DNA from: Triglochin maritima
Taxonomy: Eukaryota; Streptophyta; Magnoliopsida; Alismatales; Juncaginaceae
DNA: 64,000 nt
Reading direction: 5' to 3'
Assembly: GCA_963682175.1 (NCBI GenBank)
Contig: OY821782.1
Location: 828,501 to 892,500 of the forward strand
Part shown: piece after piece, positions 1 through 12,977 of the stretch
Layout: each line of letters opens with the position of its first letter
Position numbering within the stretch: position 1 is the first letter of the stretch
Program-made: the position numbers and the translations under genes
The notes under the pieces: generated by a model
What the model was told of the DNA's origin: nothing
Databases searched by the model: none
Seen by the model: the letters and a program-made list of their open reading frames with translations, nothing else

Positions 1-443
1 AGATTTTCTTGCTCCACTCTCATATTCCACATTTAATAAATTATTTTTTGAAAGTGTTCTATGAATAGTTTGAAACCAAGCAAAGCTTATATAAACTTGT
101 TGTGATTTGATTTTTTAAAGCAAATAATATTTTATTAATTGCTGACTTACGTGGACACATAAACTAGAACTACATGGTTATGATAGTTTATGTCGAAGAA
201 AGTACGATAAGAACCTATCAATACATGAAAGCGTGTGCCAATTGACGAATCTTCGAACATCAACAATGTTCTTGATGTTGATTAGAAGTTCATCGAATGG
301 CAAATGGGATGTTGTGATTAGTAACTAATCAACAGATTTTAAATATCCAAAATAACAAAAACAATTTCCAAGGAGAATTTTTTTATCTAAACTCGATTGA
401 TGCCCACCAAAAGCAAACTCACACACACACACTGACACACACA
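1..443. other. Upstream region of the DUF639 gene
   Basis: AT-rich non-coding sequence with no recognisable gene. It ends in a short CA/AC microsatellite (about 419-445) that runs directly into the first ATG of the DUF639 gene, so the 5' leader is CA-rich. No clear TATA box was identified. Confidence 0.5.
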
Positions 444-3400
444 ATGTGTCCACACCTCTCCATCCTCCGACCAACCACCACCACCCCACCGCCATCGTCC
501 ACCTTCCACCTCCCACTCCTCCCCCTCCCCCGCCGCCTTCCTCTCCTCTCCCGCTCCCACCGCTGGAACCTCAACCTCGACGCGGAGGCCCTGCAGTGGC
601 GGCTCGGCTCGTGGCTGGAGAAGGCGAGGGAGGCGCTGGACGGGGTGAAGAGATCGGGACAGGAGAGGATCGGGAGGATCGGGGACAACGACGGGAGGAG
701 GACCGTCGGGATTGACGAGGCCATCAGGGGGTTTGTTGAGCCGGAGGTTACGGTTCACCGGAGGATGAAGGATGGGGACCTCTCCTTGGCTGCCGTTATA
801 TCCGTCGAGCAGTTCGGAAGGTAAAATAAAAAATCGTAGTTTCAGTTTGTTTGGTTACTAGGAGAAAATGAATTTGGAAGCAACAGCGTAGGGAGAGGAA
901 GTTGGAAGAGTAGAATTGGAGTTCCCAAATGCCTTCGAGTCGAGTGTAACTACGGTAGAGAGAAATTCGTTTGTTTAAAGAACAACTTGACGAGAGAATC
1001 AGGTGGAGAGCAGTTCGAAAGATGATTTTGGATGGGAGATGTGGTTTTGGTTTGTTCGGATGGACGATTAGATGAGAGAATGAAAGAGAAACGTAGAAGA
1101 GTATTAAGCTTGGGATTGAACATGGGGTACTGGACTAGTAACATGATCATGAATCAGTATGGAACTGCGAAAATCCAATTAGTGTTAGAGAACAAGTATT
1201 CTTATGATTCAAAAAGGTTGTCCCTTTCGTGTTCATTTAATTCCGAATTATGAATTTGAAAACCATTTCAATCACTAAATACTATCTTGGTCCTAGCATT
1301 AGACTTTCTCCAATCGAGTTTGCCTAGTATGACCATCCCAAGTTGGATAACTATTATTTCCAAATAGTTATTCCAGTTTTTTTAATTTCAAAGGTTTTAC
1401 TGGTGGAGTATAGGATGAACGGTTTGACTGGGAGGAAGATGCGCAAGATATTTGAAGCTCTGGCCTCTGAGGACATCCAACATGATGCTCGCAGCTTGGT
1501 GGAGTATGGCTGCTTTAGGTATCTATCCAGGGATAGCTCTGAGGTTCATCCTTCGCTGAAGGTACCATACAGGTTAAAATCTTTGTTACTACATTAATGT
1601 TGACTCTGCCTTTTCCCATGTGATATAGCTATGAAATGTACTTCTGCATTGGATTCAAGGTTGAAAGTTTGTAGTTAGTGACTTCTTGACTCTTAATCTT
1701 TTGAGAAATAGAATCTTGTGTGCCTTCACCGATAAAAATATAGTAATAATTTGCATGTCTATATGTAGATACAACTTTTAATTGAAATAACATGTATTGC
1801 CAATTTGCCATACCATCAATTGTTCAATCTTCTACTCATGAAAATAGATATGGAATTGAATACCAATTTTCATTTATATGTTTTTGCTTTACATTGTTTT
1901 GATTTTAATTCGTCAAAGTGCGTGAACATTAATTTTTAACCATCAGCATTGCCCTCACTTGCACTTATCGTCTATTGACCATCTTTGTTTAACTTGTGTT
2001 TAGGACATTGCATTTCAGAGGTTAATTTTCATAACCATGCTCGCGTGGCAGCAGCCTTATCGTAGCAATGAAGATTCAAATGCTTCTGATTCAGATGCTT
2101 CTCTGAATATCCCTTCACAGGTTCTTGTGTGTTTTCTTTAGTCTATGACGGTAGGTTTAAGTTAGTAAAATTATTTAGTTTATGGTTAGGTGCTAAGAAT
2201 CTGGAATGCAGTTGAAGTATTTTATTGTCAATAGAGTTGACCAACTTTTTCTTGAAAAAATATGAATCACAGTAAAGCTTGTGCTGGAACATGTCCCGTT
2301 TCCCTTTAATGCAGCTTAAGTGGGGACTGCATGCTATATTAGTTATGCTTTGAATCGACGATGTACTGGTGTCCTGCTTTTTTTAATGAGAAGTTTATAT
2401 TGTGAAGCTGAATGCACTTCCTTTTTTGGACTTCCCTGAAGGTGCTTGTTGAAGAAGAGGCCTTTGTTCGTATAGCACCAGCTATTGCAGGAGTTGCTGA
2501 CAGATCAACAGCACATCATCTTTTTAAGGCCCTTGTTGGAGATGAAACTGGCATGTCATTAAGCTTGTGGGCAACATATGTTGCTGAACTTTTGAAGTAA
2601 GACTACTCCGTATTTTTATTATAGAATTATAATTTAAAATTTCTCCTTCATGGAGATCATATATTATTCACACATATATATAGAGTTCTACGATGGTTAC
2701 AGAAGGAAATCCTAGGTACTAATTACAAGAGAGATTTTTGCTTTAATTTTTTCCTCTAAATACAACTTACTAAACATGATATGGACACCTATACATATTA
2801 CTAAAATGAGGCGTTGTTATAAGGGAAGGGAAGATTGCAGCAAAAACTAGCCGTTGTTGTGGCTAGTACTTATATATCCCATCCTTTATATTATTATTTT
2901 TACAATTCGTAACAAGAAATGACCCCCCACCGAAAAAAAATTCAGAAGTTATCAAGAAATATTTCTTCGTATTTCTCAGAGTAAATGATGGCTACTGGTC
3001 TCAATGCTAACCATTAACTTTATGTTAATAGCTTCCTCATTCAGTACCTACACGGCTACACCACAGATACCTATACATATTACTAAAATGAGGCGTTGTT
3101 ATAAGGGAAGGGAAGATGGCAGCAAAAACTAGCCGTTGTTGTGGCTAGTACTTATATATCCCATCCTTTATATTATTATTTTTACAATTCGTAACAAGAA
3201 ATGACCCCCCACCGAAAAAAAATTCAGAAGTTATCAAGAAATATTTCTTCGTATTTCTCAGAGTAAATGATGGCTACTGGTCTCAATGCTAACCATTAAC
3301 TTTATGTTAATAGCTTCCTCATTCAGTACCTACACGGCTACACCACAGATATTTTCCCTTCCACTTCGTGGAAATAAACATCTCAAAAGCTTTAACTTTT

Positions 3401-6400
3401 CAAAGTCCGTTTATAATATGCAATCAGAACACAGCATACTAAATGGATATATCTTGTACTGCAGAGTAGACACTATATACGCAAAATATCAAAGTGTGTT
3501 CGGATCTTATCTAACCAAAGGAGACATTTTTATTTTATTCTATATAAAATAATCTCCTATTTCTTATAATAGGTGTTTGACAAACATGTGAAAACCTTGA
3601 AAGACTGATTTTGTTCATTAAAAAACATCATTCCTTACAGATTGAGTAGTCAACAATGACTTCAACAGGGTGCTGATACAATGAATCTAGCAGCCACAAT
3701 GTCTTGGAAGTTAGAAGCTTTTACTAGCTAACAATGTTATTACAAAATAAATCTTCCTATATGTTCAGAGTCTTAAAGGTGATGTGAGAATCATATCTTA
3801 GACTTAAAAGTTTCTTTATTTCTAGAAGTTAGAGTCTTTCCTTTTTCTCTTTGTTGTTACCACATCTGAGAACTACATCAAAAGATTCCTGTCCTGATAT
3901 AGTTTTACTTATAGGGTGCACCAAGGTAGGTTGTCCTACAAGAATCAAGGCAATCTTCCGATGTTATCTACTGAAGAACTTTTGTGCATGGCTTCTAGTA
4001 GGAAACAACCTGTTCTGAAATGGGAGGAAAACATTGCATGGCCTGGAAATCTGACCTTGACGGACAGTGCTTTATACTTCGAGGTATGAATTTTTAAAAA
4101 CTAAGGAGCTAAGAATTTGTTGTCAATGCTACACCTGTATGGGCCGAGAGTTTGTTGATATTCTGAACGCTGAAGTGGATCAATCTCATATTTGCTTCTT
4201 CTTTTTTCAGTTGCCGTAAGTCATAATTTTTTATATTCTTGATTTAAAGTTTGGTTTAGAGGCAACAATGAATTCTTTACTGAATTTGCCTGTATTTCCC
4301 ATGTATTGTTACTATTTTCTTTAACATGTAGCTTTAGGCCAGTTACTAAATAAGAAATCTTGCAAGTTACACCTTCCTATTTTTTCTCATCGATACCCCT
4401 TAGGCTCCATTGTGTTGCTATCCTGAAAGTTATTATAGCTACTATAGCAATTTGTTACCATCTCATAATCATATGCATGTCATGTTGTTAATTGTTGGGC
4501 AAAGTCATTGTTCATTGGTAGTACAGTACTGCAAATGCAAAGTTTTCATCTTTATTTTGTGAATTTATTGTGGAATTTCCAGGCAATTGGTCTAAAAGGT
4601 CCAAAAGAACCCATAAGATTGGATCTCAGCAAACCTGGTTCATGTGTTCAGAAAGCAAAAGTTGGACCATTTGGATCGAAGCTTTTTGACTCTGCTGTTT
4701 CCATTTCCTCTGGTCCTGAGTGAGTTGCTGTTAATTTAACCTTTTGTTTCTGCCATATCGTCTGAAGATACATATTGATGCTGCAATAATTCTTCATGAC
4801 ATCTCATATAAATGTGTCAACTGATTTACCTTTTAAAAAAATTGAAATTCCTTTTGTGATGTGATCATTATTGTTTCAGCAATGCAGACAGTTGGGTGCT
4901 AGAATTTGTTGATTTTGGCAGTGAAACAAGGAGAGATGTTTGGAATGCTTTCATTAGTGAGATTATTTTTTTGTACGAGTTCATACGTGAGTTTGCTCCT
5001 CAGGATGGTGATCCATCGATTCATGATGTTTATGGTGCTGAAAAGGGAAACAGAAGGGCCATTAGAAGTGCTGCTAACAGCATTGCAAGATTGCAATCTC
5101 TTCAGTTCATCCGAAAGATATCAGAGGACCCAGCTAAACTTGTGCAGTTCTCATATTTGCGAACTGTACCTCATGGTGACATTGTTCTTCAGGCATTGGC
5201 TGTGAAATTTTGGAGCGGACCATTAGTTAGACAGTCTAAGTCAGATAGCCAATCTGGTAAATTGCGGAGATCCCAAGAGGACAACTCTGATGGCAATTCT
5301 CATTTATATGACATTGATGGAAGTGCATATATTAGGAAATGGATGAGATCACCATCTTGGAATTCTAGCTCATCAATCTTATTTTGGAGGAACTCTTCCA
5401 CAACAAGAAAAGGAATTGTTCTTGGTAAAAATCTTGTTGTAGCTGGTTCGGATATCGTTGAGAGGGCTACAATAATTTGCAAGGAAAAAAGTCAGATAGT
5501 GGAAAAAACCCAAGCTTCCATTGATGCTGCAATGATCAAAGGAATTCCAAGCAATATTGACCTTTTCAAGGTGAATAATGAAGTCAGAATTGGTATTTTA
5601 TAAGCTCCTGATGTTATTTTTAATTTTGAACTCCAAATCATCAAATGTTGTACCAGTACCATTTGGATTATAGTACTCGTTTTGCCATGGTAATTTCAAG
5701 TCAATTTTTGGTCTTTATAGTTCATTTGTTATCATCGTAAAGGTAAGGTATTTATACCTGCTCTTTTACTGCAGGTTTTTCTTTTTGCTGTCAGGTTTTT
5801 TCTTTTTACTTCATTATTGCCCTTGAAGAAGGCAAGATTCATTTCTCATGTTGGTAGGGATATATCATACTTTCTATACTACATCTTTCCAGTGAAACCC
5901 TTAACTTTGCAAGATCATCTAGACCATATATTCACTGTGTCAATGAGTTATGCTTGGTGCTTTGGTTCCTGGTTGGCATATAGATATAGGCTATGGCAGT
6001 TTTGGATATGTCAGATCAAGTTAGTAGTTCTGTAGCCTTATCCAAGTCAAATTTGCAGGAACTTATGTTGCCAATCATGATCGTAACTAACAATTTTGAG
6101 AAGCTGAGACGCTGGGAGGATCCTCGCACAACCATATGTTTCCTTGCCTTTGCATACATTGTCATTTTCAGGTAATTATATCCATTCTGGTGAAAGCTAC
6201 AACCTGCTTATATTTAACTCTGGTGAAAGCTACAACCTGCTTATATTTAACATATCATCTTTCATGCTTGTCTTCGTATACTAAATAACATAAATATGAA
6301 CTTATAAGAGAGTCCTTTGGTAGTAATTAACTAATTATCATGTTATGTGCACCTCTCTTTTATATATTTTAAATTCACCCTACAGGAATGTTTTTGGTTT

Positions 6401-7650
6401 AGCTTGAAGGGTTAAAAGGATTAGAATGAGACATGAATATGTGGAGAAATAATAAACCTCTTCCAAGTTCCAACTATAGATATTAGATTTCAATCTTTGG
6501 AGAACAATCCAACGCAATCTTGAAAATCTCATCTCTATGCATAAGTATGTTCTGTTTAATCAATTGCTTTCTAGTCTAGGCAGTAATGAACCTAGCAAAT
6601 CTTTTTAATAACAGACATCCTATCTTATGTGAGGTAGGACTACCGACGTTTCCGATTTCATTTTGCAACATCATACAGTTTTGAAGTTTGGTCTCTCGGT
6701 AGACTTCAGATTTAGCATATTCTCCTCGCATTTGATTGGACTTTCCTCGTGTGTCTTTAGTTCCACTCTGCGTATAAACACTACCACTGAGAAACAAAAA
6801 CCTGTCAATGAGTAAAATGGTATTTATGCTTCAGATATTCTAACATTAGATGCATGATTCGACACCTTTTTGATGTTTTATTTCAGAAACTTGCTTTCGT
6901 ATGTGCTTCCAGTCTCATTGATGTTTTTGGCCACCACTATGCTATTACTGAAGGGCCTTAAGGAACAAGGACGTTTAGGAAGATACTTTGGTAAAGTGTC
7001 CATACGTGATCAGCCACCTTCTAATACCATTCAAAAGATCATGGCACTTAAACAAGCTATGACAGAATTTGAAAGCTCTCTGCAGAACGTAAATATTTCT
7101 CTTTTGAAGATCCGTACCATCCTTTTATCCGGTCAACCAGAGGTAATTTAACCTATGATGGATCAACGTTATGATTTACTTTGGAAGAGCATTAGGTGGG
7201 GCAAGTGGCTAATGATATGTGTCAAATTATAATTTTCTACCGCTTAAAAACCCCCCACTAAATGAACCATTTACATTTTGTACATTAAAACGACTGCTTT
7301 CTCTTCTTACAACCCTGGATACTTCTTTAATGCAGATAACAAGGGATGCTGCTTTCGTGATGCTCGGTGGCTCCATAGTTCTTCTCATAGTTCCCTTCCG
7401 ATACATCACTGTGTTTCTTCTCTTAGATCTGTTCACGAGGGAGCTGGAGTTTCGAAGAGAAATGGTACAACAATTCAGAAGGTTTGTAAGGGAAAAATGG
7501 GCTTCGATACAAGCTGCTCCTGTCGTCGTATTGCCGTATGTGGAAGACGTGAATGGATCCTCTAATGGTGGTGCTACCAACAAAACCAAGAAAGCCGACG
7601 TAGAAAGACTAGAGAAAACTCAGAACAACCAAAGCAGTTCAAAGCAGTAG
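444..7650 (+). CDS. DUF639 family membrane protein (At1g71240-like), 10 coding exons
   Basis: Plant-specific DUF639 protein of unknown biochemical role. Coding exons read from splice sites: 444-820, 1414-1561, 2004-2120, 2442-2596, 3915-4083, 4583-4719, 4880-5570, 6059-6171, 6887-7142, 7336-7650. All phases close to 825 aa, close to my recollection of the Arabidopsis homologue's length. The N-terminus (about 1-45) is Pro/Ser/Arg-rich and poor in acidic residues, which could be an organelle-targeting peptide (inference). Family landmarks are MNGLTGRKMRKIFEALASED in exon 2, WPGNLTLTDSALYFE in exon 5, GIPSNIDLFK at the end of exon 7 and LKEQGRLGRYFGKV in exon 9. Hydrophobic segments near LLSYVLPVSLMFLATTMLLL and VMLGGSIVLLIVPF suggest membrane anchoring in the C-terminal third. 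The exon 8 acceptor at 6058 is chosen from family alignment; an upstream acceptor would add residues. Intron 4 carries a recent tandem duplication. Confidence 0.9.
2787..3350 (+). repeat. 282-bp tandem duplication in DUF639 intron 4
   Basis: Two adjacent copies, about 2787-3068 and 3069-3350, are read as identical apart from one T/G difference (AAGATTGCAGC against AAGATGGCAGC). Near-identity of non-coding sequence means a recent duplication. Each copy holds a short self-complementary segment (ACTAGCC ... GGCTAGT). The intron's splice sites at 2597 and 3914 lie outside the copies. Confidence 0.93.
6186..6251 (+). repeat. 33-bp tandem duplication in DUF639 intron 8
   Basis: Two back-to-back perfect copies of a 33-bp unit beginning TCTGGTGAAAGC (6186-6218 and 6219-6251). 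They lie just downstream of the exon 8 donor at 6172. Confidence 0.9.
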
Positions 7651-8158
7651 CCTTTAGCCGCACATGATTTCATCACTTCTCACAGCATGTATACATGTTA
7701 GTTGCACATCGATTGAAGCAGAACCATATTAACATAGGTTCAAGTTCAAGGTCCTATCTTAAGATAGACAATGTTGTTGTACCCAACTATTTTGAACATT
7801 TCTAATACAATCATGTAATTATCAATTAAATTTCTTTTCTTGATGTCTCGTGATCATGTTATTTAATCTGTATTCCTCAACATTGTATTGTATGGAATGA
7901 CTGTTTAATAACCTCATATTTATGGAAAGCTAATGACTTCGTGATCAAAACAAGTATTCTGTAAGCCCATCTACATTATTTTGAAACATATTGTCTATAC
8001 ATCACCACAGGTAGCAATAACACAAAGTGATACCAATTAGATCCTATGTCTACAAAATACTGTTTTATCAGACAACTTCAGTGCATGCAAATAACTAATG
8101 AACCAGAAGCTTTGGTTAAAAGCTCCTTCACAATATATACAGGAACATAAATGGTCCT
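7651..8158. other. Convergent intergenic space between DUF639 and PPR genes
   Basis: The genes on either side point towards each other, so this stretch should hold both 3' untranslated regions. It is AT-rich, with several AATAA-like stretches. No gene or repeat was seen. Confidence 0.5.
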
Positions 8159-10267
8159 TCAGTTCCTGACTTCAGTCCAGCTCATTCCAGCTTCCTTCAT
8201 CCCCAATCTTCTTATCGTTTCACGCAGATTTATCGAAGCATCCCACATTCCCAAACTAGCATAAGTATTAGACAGTGTCACGAATATAGAAGAATCGCGT
8301 GATACAGCTGAATTTAAATGCTCCACCACAAGCTTATTGATTTCAGAGTTGTTGTGGACACCACAAGCAGTGACAAAAGAGTTCCAAATAGACTCATCGG
8401 GTACGTAAGGCATACCTGTAATCAACTGCCAAGCCTCTTTTACAAGTCCTGCTCGACCAAGAATATCGATCATGCAACTGTAATGCTCTAACCGTGGCAT
8501 CAGATTATGTTCATCCCTCATAGAGTTGAAAAATGAACATGCAGGTTCTGCTAACCCTGCATGTCTACAAGCAGAAAGAACACCAAGAAATGTGATTTCA
8601 TTAGGACGGATCCCTGACTTCAGCATCTTCTCGAAACATTCAATCGCTTCCTTTGCCCTTCCATTCTGTCCACAACCAACAATCGTTGCGGTCCAACACA
8701 ATATGTCCTTTTCGGATGCAGCAGTGAACAGAGAGAGACTGTCATCGATTTCACCACATTTCGAGTACATATCAATCAGTGAAGTTGTAATTGTGTTTTC
8801 CATTTCGAACCCCCTTTTAATCGTGTGGGCATGGACTTGTTTTCCACCAAAACTTGCAGCTAGACAAGAACATGACTTAAGAACACTAGAGAGAATAAAG
8901 TGGTCCACTCCAACATCAGATCCCAACATGTCCTTGAACAGAGAAAACGCCGAACTGTTCAAGCCATACTGAACACAACCAGTGATCATCTCAGACCATG
9001 TCACCATGTCCTTCTCAGAAAGACTATGGAACACCACTAGAGCCTTCTCAAAGTTCCCACACTTCAAATAGAAGTCTATGAGAACACTCCCTACTACGCA
9101 ATCTAAACGGTAACCACAAACAACCACTAGTGAATGTAATTGGAGCCCAATCCTCAACTCACGAAGAGTAACACAAACTTTTAGAGCACTAGAAAGAGTG
9201 AATGCGTCAAGGCCCAAACCTGAGCCATGCATTTCAGAAATAAGACCAAGGGCAGCACTGTTGTATTCATTACCTGCGAACCCAGACACCATTGAGTTCG
9301 AAACGGCTAACATATCAAAACCAGGGTCTCCTTGTCTTTTGTAATTGTCATACAATTCCCTGGCCTCCTTCATCACCCCACATTTCGCATACATATCAAT
9401 GAGTGCCGAGCCAACAAGAGGGTCAAAATCCAACCCTGATTTGACCACAGTGCAATGAATCGTTCTGCCAAGACCCTCAAATCCTAAACTCGAACAAGTT
9501 TTAAGAGCACAAGGAAATGTGAACCTATCAAGCCTAATTCCTTTATTAAGCATACTCCTCACATACTCCAACGCCTTTGAAATTCCCAATTGCGAAAAAC
9601 CTGAGATAATCGTGTTATAGGTCACAACATCTGGCTCCCACATTTGGCCAAACAACTCTTCCGCTTCATCCATCCTACCCATTTCGACATACCCACAAAT
9701 CATAATGTTCCAAGAAGCACAATTCACATCTCGGATCCCTTCAAACAACCTTCGAGACTCATTCAAGTTCCCACACTTAACATACATATCCAAACAAGCA
9801 TTCATCAAAACAACATCATTCCCCAAATCCAACCGAAACACCCATCCAACAATCCACCGACCCACCTCCAAGTCCCCAACCATCGCACACGCTTTCAGGG
9901 CGGCTGCCAAAGTGTGCCCATTGGGCGCTTGCTCCCCACAACTCACCATTTGGTCAAATACTTCTAGGGCCTTGTGGGGATTCCCGAAACGCGTATAGGA
10001 GGCAATTACGGTGGTCCACGACACAACATTTTTTGCGGGCATTTCTTCGAACAACTGGTGGGCATGGTTGATGAGACCCAATTGAGAATAAAGGGATATG
10101 AGGTTGTTGGTGAGGAAAGTATCATGGTTTGCTCCTGTTTTGAGGAGTATGGAGTGGAGAGGTTTTGGGTGGTGGGTTTGAGGGGTTTTGCGGAAGTTGT
10201 GGAGGATTGCTGTTAAGGACTCAAACGTAAAGAATTGAAGGTTTTGGGCTGTTCTCAGAGTTGCCAT
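8159..10267 (-). CDS. Pentatricopeptide repeat protein, PLS class with E domain (At4g08210-like)
   Basis: Intronless 702-aa frame. PPR proteins bind organellar RNA sequence-specifically, one repeat per nucleotide, and act in editing, splicing or stability; E-type PLS proteins usually take part in C-to-U editing (family knowledge). Repeats run through most of the protein, with recurring signatures such as NVVSWTTVIASYTRFGNPHK, LIDMYAKCG, CWTATIVGCGQNG and ITFLGVLSACRHAGL. The C-terminus (GMSWTEVRN) ends as E-type proteins do, with no DYW deaminase domain. The layout and C-terminal motif match Arabidopsis At4g08210, which I recall as 686 aa. The N-terminus (MATLRTAQNLQFF...) is compatible with mitochondrial or plastid targeting, which cannot be decided by eye. 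The first in-frame ATG was used. No disruption was seen. Confidence 0.93.
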   Translation of the reverse strand: MATLRTAQNLQFFTFESLTAILHNFRKTPQTHHPKPLHSILLKTGANHDTFLTNNLISLYSQLGLINHAHQLFEEMPAKNVVSWTTVIASYTRFGNPHKALEVFDQMVSCGEQAPNGHTLAAALKACAMVGDLEVGRWIVGWVFRLDLGNDVVLMNACLDMYVKCGNLNESRRLFEGIRDVNCASWNIMICGYVEMGRMDEAEELFGQMWEPDVVTYNTIISGFSQLGISKALEYVRSMLNKGIRLDRFTFPCALKTCSSLGFEGLGRTIHCTVVKSGLDFDPLVGSALIDMYAKCGVMKEARELYDNYKRQGDPGFDMLAVSNSMVSGFAGNEYNSAALGLISEMHGSGLGLDAFTLSSALKVCVTLRELRIGLQLHSLVVVCGYRLDCVVGSVLIDFYLKCGNFEKALVVFHSLSEKDMVTWSEMITGCVQYGLNSSAFSLFKDMLGSDVGVDHFILSSVLKSCSCLAASFGGKQVHAHTIKRGFEMENTITTSLIDMYSKCGEIDDSLSLFTAASEKDILCWTATIVGCGQNGRAKEAIECFEKMLKSGIRPNEITFLGVLSACRHAGLAEPACSFFNSMRDEHNLMPRLEHYSCMIDILGRAGLVKEAWQLITGMPYVPDESIWNSFVTACGVHNNSEINKLVVEHLNSAVSRDSSIFVTLSNTYASLGMWDASINLRETIRRLGMKEAGMSWTEVRN

Positions 10268-11319
10268 TCATGTTAAAGAAAGAGTGGGAGAAGTTGGGTA
10301 GTTAGCAGTTTGGCACTTCCCGGGAAAAATAATGGGACTTTTGCTAAAATACTCTTTCATGACCTTATATTTATAAAAAGCCTTCTTATTTTTTTTATAT
10401 TACTTTGAAAGTTCTCTTTCACTTACTTCAGCGCATATCCTTTTGATTTTGTCCCTTCGAATTTTAGATTTGACGTTACTTTGTAACATTCACACAAAAA
10501 ATCTATTACATGTCTAATTAGCCTATTTTGAAAATTTATGTCTACTTATTTATTTTTTACCCCTAACAACAAGTTAAATGGTTAATGTAGAGGCAGATAT
10601 ATTTAACCACTTGAAGAAAACTTAATTACGAGACATTAGACATGTTTATACACAATATCTTGATAAAAGAAGCAACTCTTTCGGAAAGCATCCATAATCC
10701 ACCCTTTGATTGAAGGTGAGCTCAAATTTGTCCTTGGACAAAGTAATAAAGAAGTTACGATGGGGCGATAGAATAAAGAAGCATAACGATGCTTACAAAC
10801 AATCAACAATTATCAGTTATTGTATTGTTCGTTAAGTCGGCGTACAAAAATCGTAGACTTATGTGATTACCTTTTTCTGTTCCTGAATAATAATAATAAT
10901 AATGATTATAGTAAAAATAATAGTAATATAATTGAAAACATTCGAAAAGGAAACGTTATTAGTTTTTAGAAAAGAAAAAAAAAACTAAGTGTAATTTGGA
11001 AATGTAATAATAGATAGTACCGCAAATGTCGACTAAATGAAGTGTTGTTTGTTTTCCCTTTGCCTCTAATTAATAGACTGAATCAATGAAGAGATCGATA
11101 CCTCAAGCCGAGTCCTAAATTTGACACAATCGATCATCTGATCAAGCTTAATTGTTGTACTTCCACCTCCTGTCCATTCCCGATGAATCTGTCTCATCTC
11201 ATGCAATAGAACGTTTTCTTGAGATTTTGAAGTTATCAGCAAAGTACGTACAATATTGAAGATATATCGAAAGTTATTAATGTTTTCGACAATCAAAAAG
11301 ACATACTGGTTAATGCAGC
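10268..11319. other. Non-coding region upstream of the PPR gene
   Basis: Holds the PPR promoter (reading leftward) and AT-rich spacer with a short AAT microsatellite near 10887-10906. A minus-strand open stretch at 11066-11296 has no family resemblance that I recognise and is not called. Confidence 0.45.
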
Positions 11320-12490
11320 TGGATTAATGGAAATTACTAGTACGAAGGCTATTGTTGAAAGTATTGGAGACTCATTCTTCTCAATATTGGCTAGCTAGTT
11401 GAAGAGCCAGAAGATGTAGCTAGTTAATTACGAGAGAAAATTATATTCATTACTTTTCTCATGAACTTTGTTTTACACTTGTAGCTGTTGCAAAATTTCC
11501 AAGGTGGCATTATTTTTTAATAGAGTTCCATGCAGACATTCTTCCAGAGGAATAATTGGTGAAGTACTTGGCAAATATAAAATTGGAACTGTACATTAAT
11601 ATATGCATGCAACAGGGGCAGAGGGAGGATACACTATATCGATTGAGCTTGATACATTTGTGGCCCTTATATATGGATGCTATACAATGCTTTCACGACT
11701 TGCAGAAAATATTGGGAATTACATATGATTTATCGCAAACATTGCGAAATAAAGATCTTGTGAATATTGCCAAGGAACATTTACAGGTGACATCCTTATT
11801 ATCTTTTACTTGAAGATACCTTAGTCATTGACACTAATGATATGTTAGTAATATTAATTTGTCTTTGATAATGATTGTAGGAATTATTGTGATGTTTTGT
11901 GAAAGACATTCCATAAGTGTTCCAAACAAACACCACTATTGTGTCGATTTGTTCTACCCTTTGATAGACATGACAATTGAGGAGTTGAGCATTCGATTTG
12001 ATGAGGTGAACACCAAGTTGATTCTGTGTGTAGCTTGTTTGGATCCAACAAAGTCCTTTGTTGTTTTCAACAAAGGAAAATTGATACAATTGGCGCGATT
12101 CTATCCAACAGATTTTTCAGAAAGTGATATCGTGGAGCTCTGAGTATCAACTTGAAACTATGTTATCGAGACATGCGGTCTAATTATCACTTCAAGAATC
12201 TGAAAAGCATTGGTGATCTTTGTTTGAAGTTGATTGAAAATGGAAAAGATGCTGTCTATATCCATAAGTGTTCTTCCTTATCAAGCTCGCATAAACTTTG
12301 CCTATTGCAACTGCTACAGTTGAGTGAGCATTTGAAGCCATGAATATATATAATCAAGAGTCACCTTCATAACAAGATGGCAGGTGAAATGATGGAGAAC
12401 TGATTTAATTATCACATGTATTGAGAGTGATGTATTTGATAGTATCAGAAGTGATGACATATTACATCGATATCAAAATATGTGTACTTG
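11320..12490 (+). pseudogene. Degenerate hAT transposase (zinc-finger MYM-type 1-like / DUF4371 type)
   Basis: Scattered in-frame pieces follow the order of plant hAT proteins annotated as ZMYM1-like: IVESIGDSFFSIL (about 11350), TLVAVAK (about 11480), ILGITYDLSQTLRNKDLV (about 11710), FCERHSISVPN, then YCVDLFYPLIDMTIEELSIR, LARFYPTDFSESDI and MRSNYHFKNLKSIGDLCLKL up to about 12240. The end (12350-12480) resembles the C-terminal hAT dimerisation region. Stops and frameshifts separate the pieces and the N-terminal zinc finger is missing. This is a dead transposon copy. Its ends were not found. A second relic of the same family lies at 61715-61930 on the minus strand. Confidence 0.8.
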
Positions 12491-12977
12491 TAAAAAATAG
12501 TTGCAATATGTGTCCTCGAACGAGAAGAAGAAGAAAGAACCTTCTTTGTTATGTGTTTTATGTTATACAACTTTGAAATGATTGCGTTTTAAATCCATAG
12601 TTTTATGAATGGTCATTGTTGTTCTACCAACATACTGTCATAGCTTTATGATCATTATTGTTCTATATATTAGCATTTATAATTTGAAGTTCTAGTCCTG
12701 CCTTTTCTTTCCCTTTCCTTTTCAGTTTATGTTTGCACTGCTTCTGCTTCTTTACAAAGATGTTCCTACTCCCTAATTTGAAGGCATAAAAGCCACAATG
12801 TGACTTTTCCTCCCTCATCTTTGATGAGTTTCTCTTAGGTATCTTAATTTGTCTTTCTTGTAAAGTACTTTCTTTTGTGTGAACAACATACTTATGCCAC
12901 AACCCTTTTCTAGATTTCTTGTTTTAAAAGAGTCTTGGTTCTCCAAATCTAGGCTCTTGGGAAGCTTCCCCAAATGA
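12491..12977. other. Non-coding spacer
   Basis: No gene, repeat or regulatory element could be supported here. It ends at the target duplication CACTT (12978-12982) of the next element. Confidence 0.4.

Noticed and set aside
387..758. Antisense frames over DUF639 exon 1
   Set aside because: GC-rich shadow frames of the plus-strand coding exon.
5993..6058. Possible longer DUF639 exon 8 starting further upstream (MAVLDMSDQV...)
   Set aside because: The frame is open, but the family goes directly from NIDLFK to ELMLP, and a good acceptor TTTGCAG precedes that point.
11066..11296. Minus-strand 76-aa open frame
   Set aside because: No recognisable family, no splice partner found; may be chance or transposon debris.
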